Assembly (NCBI GenBank): GCA_016927855.1
Contig: JAFGLV010000139.1
Coordinates: forward strand, 1-64,000
DNA length: 64,000 bases
Direction: 5' to 3'
Origin: Sedimentisphaerales bacterium
GTDB taxonomy: Bacteria; Planctomycetota; Phycisphaerae; Sedimentisphaerales; Anaerobacaceae
In this document: piece after piece, positions 41,361 to 50,193 of the stretch
How positions within the stretch are numbered: the stretch's first letter is position 1
How the letters are laid out: every line of letters begins with the position of its first letter
Translations under genes and position numbers: made by a program
The notes under the pieces: model-generated
Told to the model about the DNA's origin: nothing
Seen by the model: the letters and a program-made list of their open reading frames with translations, nothing else
Databases searched by the model: none

Positions 41361-41737
41361 GGTCGCTCTCCCTTAGGCTGGGCCTGGCTCTGCGCGAGCC
41401 TGGCCAGCTCTTGCTTCTGCTTGGGCGTGAGCTGCTCTTCCTCGACGAGGAAGTGTACCAGCGGTCCCATCGCGCCGTCGAAGGCGGTCTCCAGCAGGGA
41501 CCGAAACGCACTGAGGCGGGCGCCGCGCTGGGAGATCAGCGGATCGTACACGCTGATATTGCCTTGCTTGGCTTCACTGACGGCCTGCTTCTCCACCAGT
41601 CGCGTCAGCATGGTCTTGATCGTGGTGTAGGCCCATTTGACCCCCGCCGGGAGTCGATCCATGACCTCCCGTGCCGTGGCGGGGTGCTTGGCCCACAACG
41701 CCTTCATGATCTGCCATTCTGCCTCAGTCAACTTCAT
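41357..41737 (-). CDS. BlaI/MecI-family repressor, pair 2
   Basis: The 126-residue winged-helix repressor begins MKLTEAEWQIMKALW and has the family's ATAREVMDRL, VKWAYTTIKTMLTRLVEKQAV and SVYDPLISQ segments. It is only distantly similar to the BlaI of pair 1. AGGAGAAGGA stands before the ATG at 41737; the open frame goes on for 89 codons upstream, through the operators, and is not family-like. The 3' end overlaps the M56 gene by four bases, so repressor and protease are co-expressed. Two TAC-N4-GTA dyads lie just upstream and may also control the divergent prepilin-type gene at 41926. Confidence 0.92.
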   Translation of the reverse strand: MKLTEAEWQIMKALWAKHPATAREVMDRLPAGVKWAYTTIKTMLTRLVEKQAVSEAKQGNISVYDPLISQRGARLSAFRSLLETAFDGAMGPLVHFLVEEEQLTPKQKQELARLAQSQAQPKGERP

Positions 41738-41750
41738 AAATCCTTCTCCT

Positions 41751-41786
41751 TCTACAATCGTAGAAGCCATACTACTACATATGTAG
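41751..41786. promoter_or_regulatory. Paired BlaI-type operators, pair 2
   Basis: CTACAATCGTAG (within TCTACAATCGTAGA, 41751-41764) and the perfect palindrome CTACATATGTAG (41775-41786) are centred 23 bp apart. TACATATGTA is close to the classic BlaI/MecI operator core. The half-site TAC/GTA differs from the GACA/TGTC of pair 1, consistent with two repressors of different specificity. The sites lie between the repressor gene and a divergent prepilin-type gene. The remaining gap up to 41925 holds a GGTGTGC-CAT-GCACACC hairpin at 41874-41890. Confidence 0.8.
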
Positions 41787-41925
41787 AAGCCGTTCAAAGC
41801 AAAATGTTTCAAGATTTCCAAAAAAAAAGTTGCCCACCCGCAATCTACGAGAAAAACGGGGTACTCTTGTGGGGTGTGCCATGCACACCGCCCCTGCCGT
41901 TGGGGGCAGAAGGGAGCCTTCAGCG

Positions 41926-42885
41926 ATGCACCACATGGGAGAGCCAGAGGCCCGACAACGAGCCGCGACACGCAGATCGTACCGCGCTCTTCTCCCCGGT
42001 CCACCGCCGCTTGTCAACGACCACGGCTTCACCCTGATCGAGCTGCTGGTGGTCGTCGCGGTGATCGCAGTCCTACTGGCTATTCTAGTTCCGGCGACCC
42101 GCAAGGCTCGAGAACTGGGCCAGCGTGCGGTCTGCCTGAGCAACCTGCGTCAGCTCAGCATGGCCTGGATCGCCTACGCCGACGACCACGGCGGCAAGCT
42201 GGTCTCAGGCAGCGCCTTCGCGGCAACCGTAGCTAACGGGACGCTAGAAGGTTGGGCGCAGAGGGCCTTTTTCTTCCCGAAGAGCCGTTCTGATGTTGTG
42301 CAAAGCGAGGGCAAGGGCCCCTTATGGCCATACCTGCGCAACATCGACGTCTACCGGTGCCCGCGAGGCGTCTGCGGCCATGCTCTCACATACGGAATCG
42401 TCTCCGCAGCGAACGGCGGCTGGGTGGAAGGAACCTGTGTGCCCGGCACGAACAAAACCGAGTACACGCCGGCCGGCAAACGCGTCGGACGGACCGTCCT
42501 GCGCTTCACCCGGCTGACCGATATCGTCAGTCCAGGCCCCTCTCAACGTGCGGTCTTCGTGGATCTCGGTTTCACCCCAGTGGACGACTTCACCGTCCTT
42601 TATCTTCGCGCCGAGTGGTGTCCTCCCTGTCCCCCTCCGATTCACCACGCCCAGGGTGTGACACTCTCCATGGCGGATGGACACGCCGCATACTGGAAGT
42701 GGAAGGGCCGAGAGACGGTCAACATGCCTCGCAAGCCGGCGAGCATCAACGGCCTGTCCTTTGAAATGCTGGATCCGAGCTTCATGCCTTTCCAACCTGA
42801 GACGGAGGATGGCCGCTACGACCTGCAGCGGTTGCAGAGGGCCACCTGGGGCCGACTGGGCTACACACCGGATGAGAACCCCTGA
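41926..42885 (+). CDS. Prepilin-type (type II secretion pseudopilin-like) protein with H-X9-DG-type end
   Basis: The 319-residue protein has a class III prepilin signal, G34/[23 protein letters not shown], with Glu at position +5 after the cleavage Gly, then a helix ([21 protein letters not shown]). Its periplasmic region ends with a MADGHAAYW segment, as in the very numerous planctomycetal prepilin-type proteins of unknown role. The leader before the Gly is long (34 residues). GGGAG stands nine bases before the ATG at 41926; an earlier ATG at 41881 would start in a repeat. It is divergent from the BlaI/M56 pair and may share its operators. The Cys pairs (CPRGVC, CPPC) could form disulfides. 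Confidence 0.82.
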   Translation: MHHMGEPEARQRAATRRSYRALLPGPPPLVNDHGFTLIELLVVVAVIAVLLAILVPATRKARELGQRAVCLSNLRQLSMAWIAYADDHGGKLVSGSAFAATVANGTLEGWAQRAFFFPKSRSDVVQSEGKGPLWPYLRNIDVYRCPRGVCGHALTYGIVSAANGGWVEGTCVPGTNKTEYTPAGKRVGRTVLRFTRLTDIVSPGPSQRAVFVDLGFTPVDDFTVLYLRAEWCPPCPPPIHHAQGVTLSMADGHAAYWKWKGRETVNMPRKPASINGLSFEMLDPSFMPFQPETEDGRYDLQRLQRATWGRLGYTPDENP

Positions 42886-42922
42886 GCCCACGCATGGAGA
42901 GGATTGAGTCGGGTCATCTCCG

Positions 42923-43764
42923 CTATGGGTGCAGTGTGACGGTGATCGCGGGAGACGTGGAGGTGGCGCCTTCGTTGTCGGTGGCCTCGGCCCAAACCGT
43001 ATAGGTCCCGTCGAACGGCACGTTCGACCAAGTACTGAATTTGGCTTCCCAGCTTTGTGCAAAGGCCGAACCAAGTAGTTCCATACCCCACATGGAGCTA
43101 TCCCAGCGACACTCGACGAAATAGCGCACCTCTAAGACCGTCCCGTCCGGATCGGTGGCGTCGGCGCGCAGGATCAAAGCGGCCGGACGGAAGATCTCGA
43201 CCCCATCTTCCGGACTGATGAGCGTGATCGTGGGCGGGCGGTTGGGCACCACCGTTGACTCCATCAGCCAATGCGAGAGCAGAATGTCGAGATCGGTCTG
43301 GTCAACGTTGCAGTCACCGTTGATATCGCAGGCGAGTTGGTTCTCGCAGACAGGTCCGCCGAAGTACGACCGGCTGGCCTCCAGCGTGCCGCCATAGGCG
43401 CCGAGGTTGACGTAGCCGCCATTGGGGAAGCGCTCGTCGCCGAGGAAGCCGTTGGGATCGCCTGCGTCGATGCAGGGACTGGTCCATACGAAGAATCGGC
43501 TTGAAGGGGTTGTGGACTCTGAAGTGGAGCCTGCTGTTCGATACCAGCGGACCGTGGACCAAGGCCGGCGGTGCCGAATCGGGGGACTGGCCTCAATGGA
43601 TGCGCCGGTTCAAGGACTATTGAGTGAGGTCCGTTGCTCGACAAGACAGAAAGGAGGGCAGCGCCAATGGCCGCTGTATCGACGTAGATGACCTGCCCGG
43701 CGGCCTGCACTGACGTCGTCGCGCCGATGACGACTACCAACATGACAATCCATGAACTCCGCAT
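42923..43764 (-). pseudogene. Disrupted beta-helix/dockerin gene (family member 1)
   Basis: The 5' end is intact (GGAGGAAGAGCC before ATG, MRSSWIVMLVVVIGATTSVQA signal, then QVIYVDTAAIGA), matching the start of the intact paralogues at 43817 and 50194. About 60 codons in, the similarity ends. It returns near 43480 in another frame as the C-terminal third: 'CIDAGDPNGFLGDERFPNGG', a dockerin-like DINGDCNVDQTDLDILL, and an Ig-like end to 42923. The whole beta-helix is missing, and a piece of another gene lies between (43476-43623, plus strand). No single reading frame spans it, so no full product is expected. Confidence 0.8.
43476..43623 (+). pseudogene. 3' fragment of a prepilin-type gene inserted in the beta-helix pseudogene
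   Basis: On the plus strand the frame ending with TGA at 43621 reads DWSIRRIGLKGLWTLKW, then FDTSGPWTKAGGAESGDWPQ and WMRRFKDY. This is the conserved C-terminal ending I know from many prepilin-type proteins of Phycisphaerae. It has no start and no pilin N-terminus. The upstream border lies at the sequence CAGGGACTGGTC, which is shared with the beta-helix gene, so a recombination at short homology is plausible. It is opposite in direction to the pseudogene that carries it. Confidence 0.65.
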
Positions 43765-43816
43765 GGCTCTTCCTCCCGATCTAGAACGTCGCATCAAAAG
43801 CCAGCGCGCATCACTT

Positions 43817-45898
43817 CTATGGATGAAACGTCACTGTAATCGGAGCCGAGGTGGTCTCGACGCCGCGGTTGTCTACGGCGGTGGCAGTGATCGTATGTGG
43901 CGCATCCAAGTGGATCTTCGACCATGCCAAAGAGATTTTCCAATCCTCGAACCCGCTGTCGCCCACAACATGGTATCCCTCACTGCCGGTGTCCGTGGAT
44001 GCCTCCAGCCGATACGAGACTTCCCAGATGTATCCATCGAGATCCGAGGTTTCGACACGCAGTTCGATAGGATCGGGATACGTCAGTTCGGCGCCGTCGA
44101 TCGGACTGACGATGCGAATCACAGGCGGGATGTTTGCCACCTCAGTCGAATCCATGAGCCAGTGCGACAGCAGGATGTCCAGGTCCGTCTGATCGACGAT
44201 GCAATCACCGTTGATGTCACCGGCAAGCTGATTCTCGCAAACGGGCTTGCCGAGGTACGACCGGCTGGCCTCCTGGGTGCCGCCGTAAGCACCCATGTTG
44301 ACGTAGCCACCGTTGGGGAACGGTTCCTGCCCCAGGAATCCGTTCGGATCGCCTGCGTCGATGCAGGGACTGGTCACGTCATCGAAGACCCAGGTCTCGG
44401 CGTCCCGGTCCCAGTGGCCCGCCTGCGACTGCAGGTGGTAGTCGCCCATCACCCAAACGGCTTGTGGGTCGTCGGACCCGACTTCAACATCGAGGTCGTT
44501 CGGGTCGGCCCAGTAGCCCGGCCTTACGAACTCAGGCTCCACGTCAATGTTGCCCGGCCCCGGATAGCCTCCCTCGATATTGCTGTAGGTTACGGCGATA
44601 TTCTCGGGGTAAGGAAGACTGTCATCGAACAGATTGGGGACATCCTGGAGAATACACTGAGTCAGACTCACGTTCTCCCAGTATCCCCCGATCGCGTTGG
44701 ACTGAGCGCGATTGTCGGCGAACGTGCAGTTGGAGACCTCCAGAGTCGCGCCGATGCGTATACCTTGAATCGTACCAGAGGTAAAGGGGCCGCCCGAATT
44801 GCCTGTGAAGAGACAGTGTGAAATGCGCGTAAGCGCCGCACGGCTTTCAATGAGCCTGCTCGATCCTCCCTCGTTCGTGTTGCCGACGAAGGAACATCGT
44901 GTCACAGTGGCCACGTTTCCAGACGTCCGGACCTTCGGACTGCCAGCATTCCCGGTAAATTCACAATCGGCCACGGTCGCGTCGCCTGAGAGCCGAAGAG
45001 CTGCTCCTATTTCCCCGCCGGTATTGGATTCAAATCGGCACTGTCGTACCGTTGCGGTTCCTGACCAATCGAGCGCTTCGTCGCCCCCGATACTGTTATC
45101 GACGAACTCACAGCGCAGCAGGTCGGCAGTTCCGAAACCGTATACCACGCCGCCCTCGTTGGCTCTGAAGGTGCAGTCCACGGCCACCAGCGTCCCTCCC
45201 ATACTTTCAATGGCGCAAGCGAGATGTCCTTGGTTGTGCTCGAAAAGGCAATTGCTGAAGGTGGCCTGGCTGGAAAACACGTCCGCCGCACATTCTGCGT
45301 GATGAGCGAAGTAGCAGTCGGACAGTGATATGTTGCTGCCATGGAGCCAGCAAAAAATGCCGTATTCGTCGTTTCCCTCGAATCCGCAGTTCAGAATGAC
45401 GACGTTGGCATCGACGATTTCCATACCCACATCGCCCTCGGAAACGATGACGCCGTCAAGCGTCGTGCCGGGCCCCGTCTCTCGGGCCGCGATGACGTAC
45501 TTGGGCAACACGGAGTCCCCTTCGACCGGCTTGAGAACGGTTGGGTAGAGCGACACGTCACGCGCATCGGCGTCGGCGGCTGCAAGCCCGGCATAGCCCC
45601 CGCGCAACACCGTTCCACTGGGGAGCAGAAACATCAGGGGTCTTCCCCGCGGGGGCCGGCTGCTTTCGTCGGGACGGTACGTTCCCTGAGCCACTCGGAT
45701 TTCGACCAATTCACCTTCGCCGGATGTAGCGGCCAAAGCGTCTTGGAGAGACACATAGGCATCCGCCCAAGACGAGCCGTCGTTGGCACCGGTCGCGGTT
45801 GAGTCTACGTATATGACAGGCAGATCCGCAACTGCCACCAGAGGCGCAAAAACACAAACGGCTACAAACACGAGACTTACAATACGTTGACTCCGCAT
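43817..45898 (-). CDS. Exported beta-helix protein with dockerin-like repeat and Ig-like end (family member 2)
   Basis: The 693-residue protein has a signal peptide (VSLVFVAVCVFAPLVAVA), a 'VIYVDSTATGANDGSSWADA' opening, and a right-handed parallel beta-helix (about 110-430) with many short repeats such as CYFAHH, CLFEHN, CTFRAN, CEFVDN and CRFESN. A linker GDPNGFLGQEPFPNGGYVN follows, then a single dockerin-like EF-hand (DINGDCIVDQTDLDILL, about 575-592) and an Ig-like C-terminus ending PITVTFHP. Such proteins are common in Planctomycetota. The lone dockerin repeat may bind calcium and hold the parts together rather than bind a cohesin. Its upstream region is shared with a divergent ECF sigma gene. 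Confidence 0.85.
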   Translation of the reverse strand: MRSQRIVSLVFVAVCVFAPLVAVADLPVIYVDSTATGANDGSSWADAYVSLQDALAATSGEGELVEIRVAQGTYRPDESSRPPRGRPLMFLLPSGTVLRGGYAGLAAADADARDVSLYPTVLKPVEGDSVLPKYVIAARETGPGTTLDGVIVSEGDVGMEIVDANVVILNCGFEGNDEYGIFCWLHGSNISLSDCYFAHHAECAADVFSSQATFSNCLFEHNQGHLACAIESMGGTLVAVDCTFRANEGGVVYGFGTADLLRCEFVDNSIGGDEALDWSGTATVRQCRFESNTGGEIGAALRLSGDATVADCEFTGNAGSPKVRTSGNVATVTRCSFVGNTNEGGSSRLIESRAALTRISHCLFTGNSGGPFTSGTIQGIRIGATLEVSNCTFADNRAQSNAIGGYWENVSLTQCILQDVPNLFDDSLPYPENIAVTYSNIEGGYPGPGNIDVEPEFVRPGYWADPNDLDVEVGSDDPQAVWVMGDYHLQSQAGHWDRDAETWVFDDVTSPCIDAGDPNGFLGQEPFPNGGYVNMGAYGGTQEASRSYLGKPVCENQLAGDINGDCIVDQTDLDILLSHWLMDSTEVANIPPVIRIVSPIDGAELTYPDPIELRVETSDLDGYIWEVSYRLEASTDTGSEGYHVVGDSGFEDWKISLAWSKIHLDAPHTITATAVDNRGVETTSAPITVTFHP

Positions 45899-46087
45899 GA
45901 TACTGCCTCCTAATCATGGTTGGGGCTTCGGTGCATCGTCGGGCCCGGATGTGCAGGCCGCTCTTCGGCCTCAGCGCCTCCGCATCCGCTGAGGCCGAAG
46001 GGTAGCGACCTGCCGGCATGCCGATGACACCAGGCAGGCAGACCCGACCACGTCTTCGCGTTGTAAGGTCCACCATCGCGATTGCGT

Positions 46088-46209
46088 GTTACAGGAATTT
46101 GCGAAAACCCGGCCACATCGTGACAAAAAGCCGTCACGGGAAGATTAGGGTCGCCGGGGAGGTGGGTCCGGGCGTATATTTTCTCTGCCTCGGTCAAGAT
46201 TCCTGTAAC
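46088..46209. promoter_or_regulatory. Inverted 11-bp repeat in the divergent promoter region of a sigma gene
   Basis: GTTACAGGAAT (46088-46098) and its exact reverse complement ATTCCTGTAAC (46199-46209) lie about 100 bases apart in the 343-base gap 45899-46241. One copy points to each of the two divergent genes, and TGGAC follows each copy after 14 or 15 bases. This layout would fit two ECF-type promoters read by the same factor. However, the right-hand TGGAC is very close to the start codon, so it may be something else. The gap also holds a GTGAC/GTCAC hairpin (46123-46139). Confidence 0.4.
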
Positions 46210-46241
46210 GCGGCGCAACAGCGTGGACTAAGGAAGAACAA

Positions 46242-47087
46242 GTGAATGACATGACGCCGGAGATGAGTTTCGTCGAGTTGGTCAGGCACGCCCAGCGTGG
46301 GGACCGAGAGAGCATTGAACGCCTCACCGCGATGGCCAGGCAGAGGGTCGCTCCCTACATTTACCGCCTGACGCTCGACCACGATTTGACCGGCGACCTG
46401 TTGCAGGAGACGCTCCTGAAGATGATCGAGGCCCTCAAAAACATTCGCCAGCCTGAGTCCTTCTGGCCTTGGCTCTTCCGCACGGCCCTGGGCGTCGTGC
46501 AGCACCACTACCGCGACCAGGCGAAACAACAGCAGGTCGAATTCTCGGCGCTAAGCCTCAGGCGTTTGAAGCAGTACCTGGACGGAGACCACGAGGACGG
46601 GCTCAATCGTCTGATGCGCCAGGAGCTGTCCGAAGCGGTGCTCGCGGCGGTCGCTCAGTTGCGGCTGAGCCATCGCAGCGTGCTGATGTTGCGGTGCTAT
46701 GAGCAGATGTCGTACGCGGAGATTGCATCGCTGATGGACTGCAAAGAGCTGCGGGCGCGGATCCTGTTCTACCGCGCCCGACACGCGCTGAGTCGCCAGT
46801 TGAAACGGCGCGGATTCGGCAAGGGCCTGCTGCTGACGGCGCTGGGCCTGTTCGAGATCCTGACGGCGCCGGCCGACAGCGCCGCCGCGGCCACAGTCAG
46901 CGCCTCTTCGCTGCACGTGGGTCTTGCCGGCACGCTGGCCGGCGCGGCCGGAACGCCGCCGGGCATCGCGCTGGTCGCTACCGCCGCGGGCCTGGGCCTG
47001 TCCCTGACCCTGGAGCATTTCATCTACACCGCCCTTTTCGCCGGCTTCGTGCTGGTCTCCTTCATTGTCGCGCTCTACTGGGACTGA
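46242..47087 (+). CDS. ECF-type sigma factor with C-terminal membrane tail
   Basis: The 281-residue protein has a normal ECF part (1-190): region 2 (YRLTLDHDLTGDLLQETLLKMI, FWPWLFRTALGVVQHHYR) and region 4 (LRLSHRSVLMLRCYEQMSYAEIASLMDCKELRARILFYRARHAL has the turn CKELRARILFYR). It is followed by a tail with two or three hydrophobic segments (GLLLTALGLFEILTA, ALVATAAGLGLSLTL, FIYTALFAGFVLVSFIVALY). The tail would tie the sigma factor to the membrane, replacing a separate anti-sigma factor. AAGGAAG stands five bases before the GTG at 46242. The two genes after it (47264, 47563) may be its operon or targets. Similar tailed sigma factors are known in Planctomycetota. Confidence 0.87.
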   Translation: MNDMTPEMSFVELVRHAQRGDRESIERLTAMARQRVAPYIYRLTLDHDLTGDLLQETLLKMIEALKNIRQPESFWPWLFRTALGVVQHHYRDQAKQQQVEFSALSLRRLKQYLDGDHEDGLNRLMRQELSEAVLAAVAQLRLSHRSVLMLRCYEQMSYAEIASLMDCKELRARILFYRARHALSRQLKRRGFGKGLLLTALGLFEILTAPADSAAAATVSASSLHVGLAGTLAGAAGTPPGIALVATAAGLGLSLTLEHFIYTALFAGFVLVSFIVALYWD

Positions 47088-47263
47088 CACATATCGATCA
47101 GGGTGCACCAGACCGACGCCACCATTTGATTGCGAGACGGGACGTACACTCCCCTGGGCATTTTTCTTCAAGAATTTGCAGCATTGCGTGTCCGGCTGCG
47201 CTTTATTATGGGCATGCGTGTGTTTCTAACCGGTTGGTGCGGCCTGGTCGGAAGGAGAATGAC

Positions 47264-47566
47264 ATGAGAGACAAACGAATCTTGAGACGGTGGTGGGTTT
47301 GGCTCGTTTTGTTCACGGGGGTGCTGGTGGGTCTGGTCATGGGCGGCGGCGGAGCGTCTGACCGGGGGCTGCCCACGGGCGCCCGACAGATGCTCGATGC
47401 GCCGGGAAGCGAGAAAGGTGCGGTCTTCCGCGACCTCACCTACGACTACCGCGTGACCGACGGGGCCTTTGCCTTGAGAGAGCAAATGTACTTCCTGCTG
47501 ACACCTGCGTTGCTGGTGCAGGAGGCGGTCTCGGACAACGTCGTGCTGACCTATCCGCAGGAATGA
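47264..47566 (+). CDS. Small single-pass membrane protein of unknown function
   Basis: The 100-residue protein has a basic start (MRDKRILRRWW), one membrane segment (VWLVLFTGVLVGLVMG) and about 70 residues outside, with no motif I recognise. AAGGAG lies seven bases before the ATG at 47264. Its stop overlaps the start of the next gene (ATGA, 47563-47566), so the two proteins are made together and may interact. The 176-base gap to the sigma gene upstream may hold its promoter; a TATTAT stands near 47203. Confidence 0.6.
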   Translation: MRDKRILRRWWVWLVLFTGVLVGLVMGGGGASDRGLPTGARQMLDAPGSEKGAVFRDLTYDYRVTDGAFALREQMYFLLTPALLVQEAVSDNVVLTYPQE

Positions 47567-49866
47567 GGACCATGAAGAAGATACGCGCATACCGGGGGTA
47601 CTGGATCGCGGTGGCTTTCGTGGGTCTGTCGGTCGCGGCGGGGATCGGAGTCGGGCAGATCGAGCCCTCCGGGCGCAAAGCTGGTGTCGTCCAGTTCGAC
47701 GCCGTAAACGAACTGAGGCTCAGCGATGCGTTGCCCTACTGCGTCATCTTCGCCAGGTATTGGGTCTGCAGCGACTTCTACGCGATATCCATCCTGTGGA
47801 CCGAGCCCCACGGAGGCGGGCTCCTCCTAAGGACCACGGTGATCCTCAGCGACGAAAATGGCTTTCGGATCGAAGACCCGAGGCGGTCAGAGATAATTCC
47901 CGTGAACACCACGTACATCAGACCTTTAGGTGAGAAAGGGGCCTATCCCAGAATGGGACTCCGGCCCGCGTTCCAGGACATCCGCTTTGCCGAGGCTGAC
48001 GCGCTCTCCAGGCGCGTCTACGTCAGCGATCTGGCAGCTCTGAACGAAGCAGGTGGGCAAGCAGAGCGGACGGTCAACCTGAAAGTGCCGCCGGGTCCGC
48101 CCGGTCGCAAGAGGAGGCTGGCGGAAGTGAGACTCCAGGCGCAGGGCCGCCGGATCGACTCGATGGAGCTGTTCGATGCCCAGCGGCTGTCGCTGGGCCG
48201 GATGAGATACGAATACGAGGCGGAGGGCCCCCCGCCGCGCCTGGCACGCCTCGTGGCCGATCTTCCTCCCAGGCCCGTCAGACTACAGCCCGATGATGCC
48301 AACGATCCGGAGATCGACTACGTCTCCCACAAAGGGGGCCGGACCTGCACTGTGGCCTACCAGGACGTGACCATCGGTGACCGGACGCTGAGACTTCCGG
48401 CGCGGATCGAGGTACGTGTCGCCGGAGAAAGACAACTTCTGCGGTCGGCGCGGCTGCTGAACTTCAAAGGCGTCGATCTCGACAAAGCGAGCGCCTGGGA
48501 GGCGGCCAGAGCCTTTTCGCGCCTGGACAGCGAGTTTCCCACTTGGGCACGACTCTTCGACAAGTACCTCGATCACCAGCCGAAACTGGGTCCCCCGTCG
48601 ATCGACCCCAACGACCTGGCCTCCGTCCGGCGACTGATCGCCAAGTACCCCGTCCCGCAACTCACGCCGCCGTCGCCTGAGGCGATCCGGGGCGAGAGGT
48701 CATCGAGCCTGCGTGAGCTTGGGCCTGAGGAATGGGCGCGCCAACGCCGGGCGCAGTCCGAGGCTAGGCGAGAAGCCGCTATGGACCGCAGCAGGCTGGC
48801 GCGGATGACACCCAGACCCGAACCCAAGGACATTGAGCCCAATGACGCACGGATCATGCGCCAACTGCGCGCGTATTACCTTAGAATGCTACACCCGCCG
48901 CTGACCGAGGAAGAGAGGGCCACACTCAGGCAGCAAGGCTGGTACGAGCGCCGAGGGACTGTCCCGGAAGACAAACGCGAGGCTAGCGAGCTGCGCCGCC
49001 AGTTGGGCCGCGTGCTGGGCTATCATCGTGCGCCGGTCCTGCCCGAGGACTTGCCGCCGGCGCTGGACCCTGGTGACCTCGAACCGATCCGGCGTCTGCA
49101 AAAGCACTACGAGGCGCTCGCACGGCAGACGGATCACGGCCTCGGCGGCCAACTGCGCGCGCTCCATCACCTGCTCCGTCTCGACGAGATACTCAAGGAC
49201 TACGACGCCTTCGAGGCGCATACGCTGCGCTATCTACGGTTGCTCGAAGAAGCCGACCTGTTCGCGATGTACATGACAGGCGGCTGCGACCATATCGGGA
49301 CGCTCTTGGAGGCGGGCCAGTACGCCAAGGCCAGCCGCCTGCTGACCCAGTGGGCCGAGAAGGCTGCGACCGGCAACGATCCTGACGCGATCTTCCACTT
49401 CGTCGGCGCCGTCTTCGGCGGCCAAAGCAACCCCTGGGCCAGCGCGCGCCTGCTGGAGCGATCGCTGAGGCGCTCGGGTCTGTCGGCTTTGCAGAGGTAC
49501 GAGGCACTGGCATTGCGCGCGATCGCGCTGGACAAGATCGACAAGCTGCTGGCAAGCGCGCAGACGACCGAGAGCCAAACGAGCCAAGCTCAGGCCCGTT
49601 GGATTCTCAGTGAGACCACCCGAGCGGCGCTGGCACGAACAATCGAGCTGGCCTTACGCCAGGCCCTCTCCGCCTGGCAAACACTCGGGTCGGCTGATCG
49701 GTTCGAAGCCAGACCCTACTCCACCGCCAACACGCCGGCGATGCCCATCAATATGATGGGCGCGCCCGAAGCCACGCCGCTCCAGGAGACATCGGCGCTG
49801 CTGGATCAGATCATTCAGCAGCGCACCGGCCGGACCAACGTCAACCTGCCTGGTCCAGGGCGCTGA
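47563..49866 (+). CDS. Large exported protein of unknown function with helical C-terminus
   Basis: The 767-residue protein has a signal or anchor (WIAVAFVGLSVAAGIGVG), a beta-rich first half (about 40-300, for example ARIEVRVAGERQLLRSARLLN) and a charged helical second half (about 380-740) with many Arg and Glu residues and tetratricopeptide-like helices (LRALHHLLRLDEILKDYDAFEAH). No family is recognised. It is coupled to the 100-residue membrane protein upstream and lies downstream of the tailed sigma factor, so it may be part of that sigma factor's regulated set. A hairpin at 49889-49932 follows. Confidence 0.55.
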   Translation: MRTMKKIRAYRGYWIAVAFVGLSVAAGIGVGQIEPSGRKAGVVQFDAVNELRLSDALPYCVIFARYWVCSDFYAISILWTEPHGGGLLLRTTVILSDENGFRIEDPRRSEIIPVNTTYIRPLGEKGAYPRMGLRPAFQDIRFAEADALSRRVYVSDLAALNEAGGQAERTVNLKVPPGPPGRKRRLAEVRLQAQGRRIDSMELFDAQRLSLGRMRYEYEAEGPPPRLARLVADLPPRPVRLQPDDANDPEIDYVSHKGGRTCTVAYQDVTIGDRTLRLPARIEVRVAGERQLLRSARLLNFKGVDLDKASAWEAARAFSRLDSEFPTWARLFDKYLDHQPKLGPPSIDPNDLASVRRLIAKYPVPQLTPPSPEAIRGERSSSLRELGPEEWARQRRAQSEARREAAMDRSRLARMTPRPEPKDIEPNDARIMRQLRAYYLRMLHPPLTEEERATLRQQGWYERRGTVPEDKREASELRRQLGRVLGYHRAPVLPEDLPPALDPGDLEPIRRLQKHYEALARQTDHGLGGQLRALHHLLRLDEILKDYDAFEAHTLRYLRLLEEADLFAMYMTGGCDHIGTLLEAGQYAKASRLLTQWAEKAATGNDPDAIFHFVGAVFGGQSNPWASARLLERSLRRSGLSALQRYEALALRAIALDKIDKLLASAQTTESQTSQAQARWILSETTRAALARTIELALRQALSAWQTLGSADRFEARPYSTANTPAMPINMMGAPEATPLQETSALLDQIIQQRTGRTNVNLPGPGR

Positions 49867-49888
49867 CGGGGCGAGTCCCAACGAAACA

Positions 49889-49932
49889 GGCTCTCAAGGG
49901 CGTCGGCGCACCACGATGCACCCCTGAGAGCC
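49889..49932 (+). terminator. Hairpin after the 767-residue protein gene
   Basis: GGCTCTCAAGGG (49889-49900) pairs with CCCCTGAGAGCC (49921-49932), one bulge, with a 20-base loop, 23 bases past the stop codon. No T-run follows. The 327-base gap 49867-50193 otherwise holds the leader remnant at 49968-50051. Confidence 0.5.
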
Positions 49933-49967
49933 AAACACAGGTCGCGATGGCCTAGGCGACCTTCACA

Positions 49968-50051
49968 TCACCAGGCCATCTCGACCGGCGCCACGTCAGA
50001 ATCCAGGCACAGGAATATCCGCGAAAACGAACTGGACTTACCGCTCCGCAT
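49968..50051 (-). pseudogene. Leader-only remnant of a beta-helix/dockerin gene (family member 4)
   Basis: The minus strand carries the family's start signal AGGAGGAAGAGCC-ATG-CGGAGC, identical to that of the gene at 52287. The 45 bases upstream also match (CCTAAAGAATCGCCTC against CCTAGAGAATCACCTC on the plus strand, then CACAGNCTAC). After MRS the reading frame is unrelated and stops at 27 codons. I read it as the 5' end of a duplicated family member whose body was deleted; alternatively it is a duplicated control region. Confidence 0.6.
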
Positions 50052-50193
50052 GGCTCTTCCTCCTAAAGAATCGCCTCTCGATGAATGAACGTGTTGCACA
50101 GCCTACGCAGACCGCTACATTTCGGCCATCTCCGTTCCTGTGCTCTGCCGACGTCACCCATTACGATTTCGGGCTCCCCGCAACGATTGACCC

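Noticed and set aside
42322-43074. Open frame of 250 codons on the minus strand over the prepilin-type gene
   Set aside because: It is antisense to a gene with a clear prepilin signal; no domain is visible.
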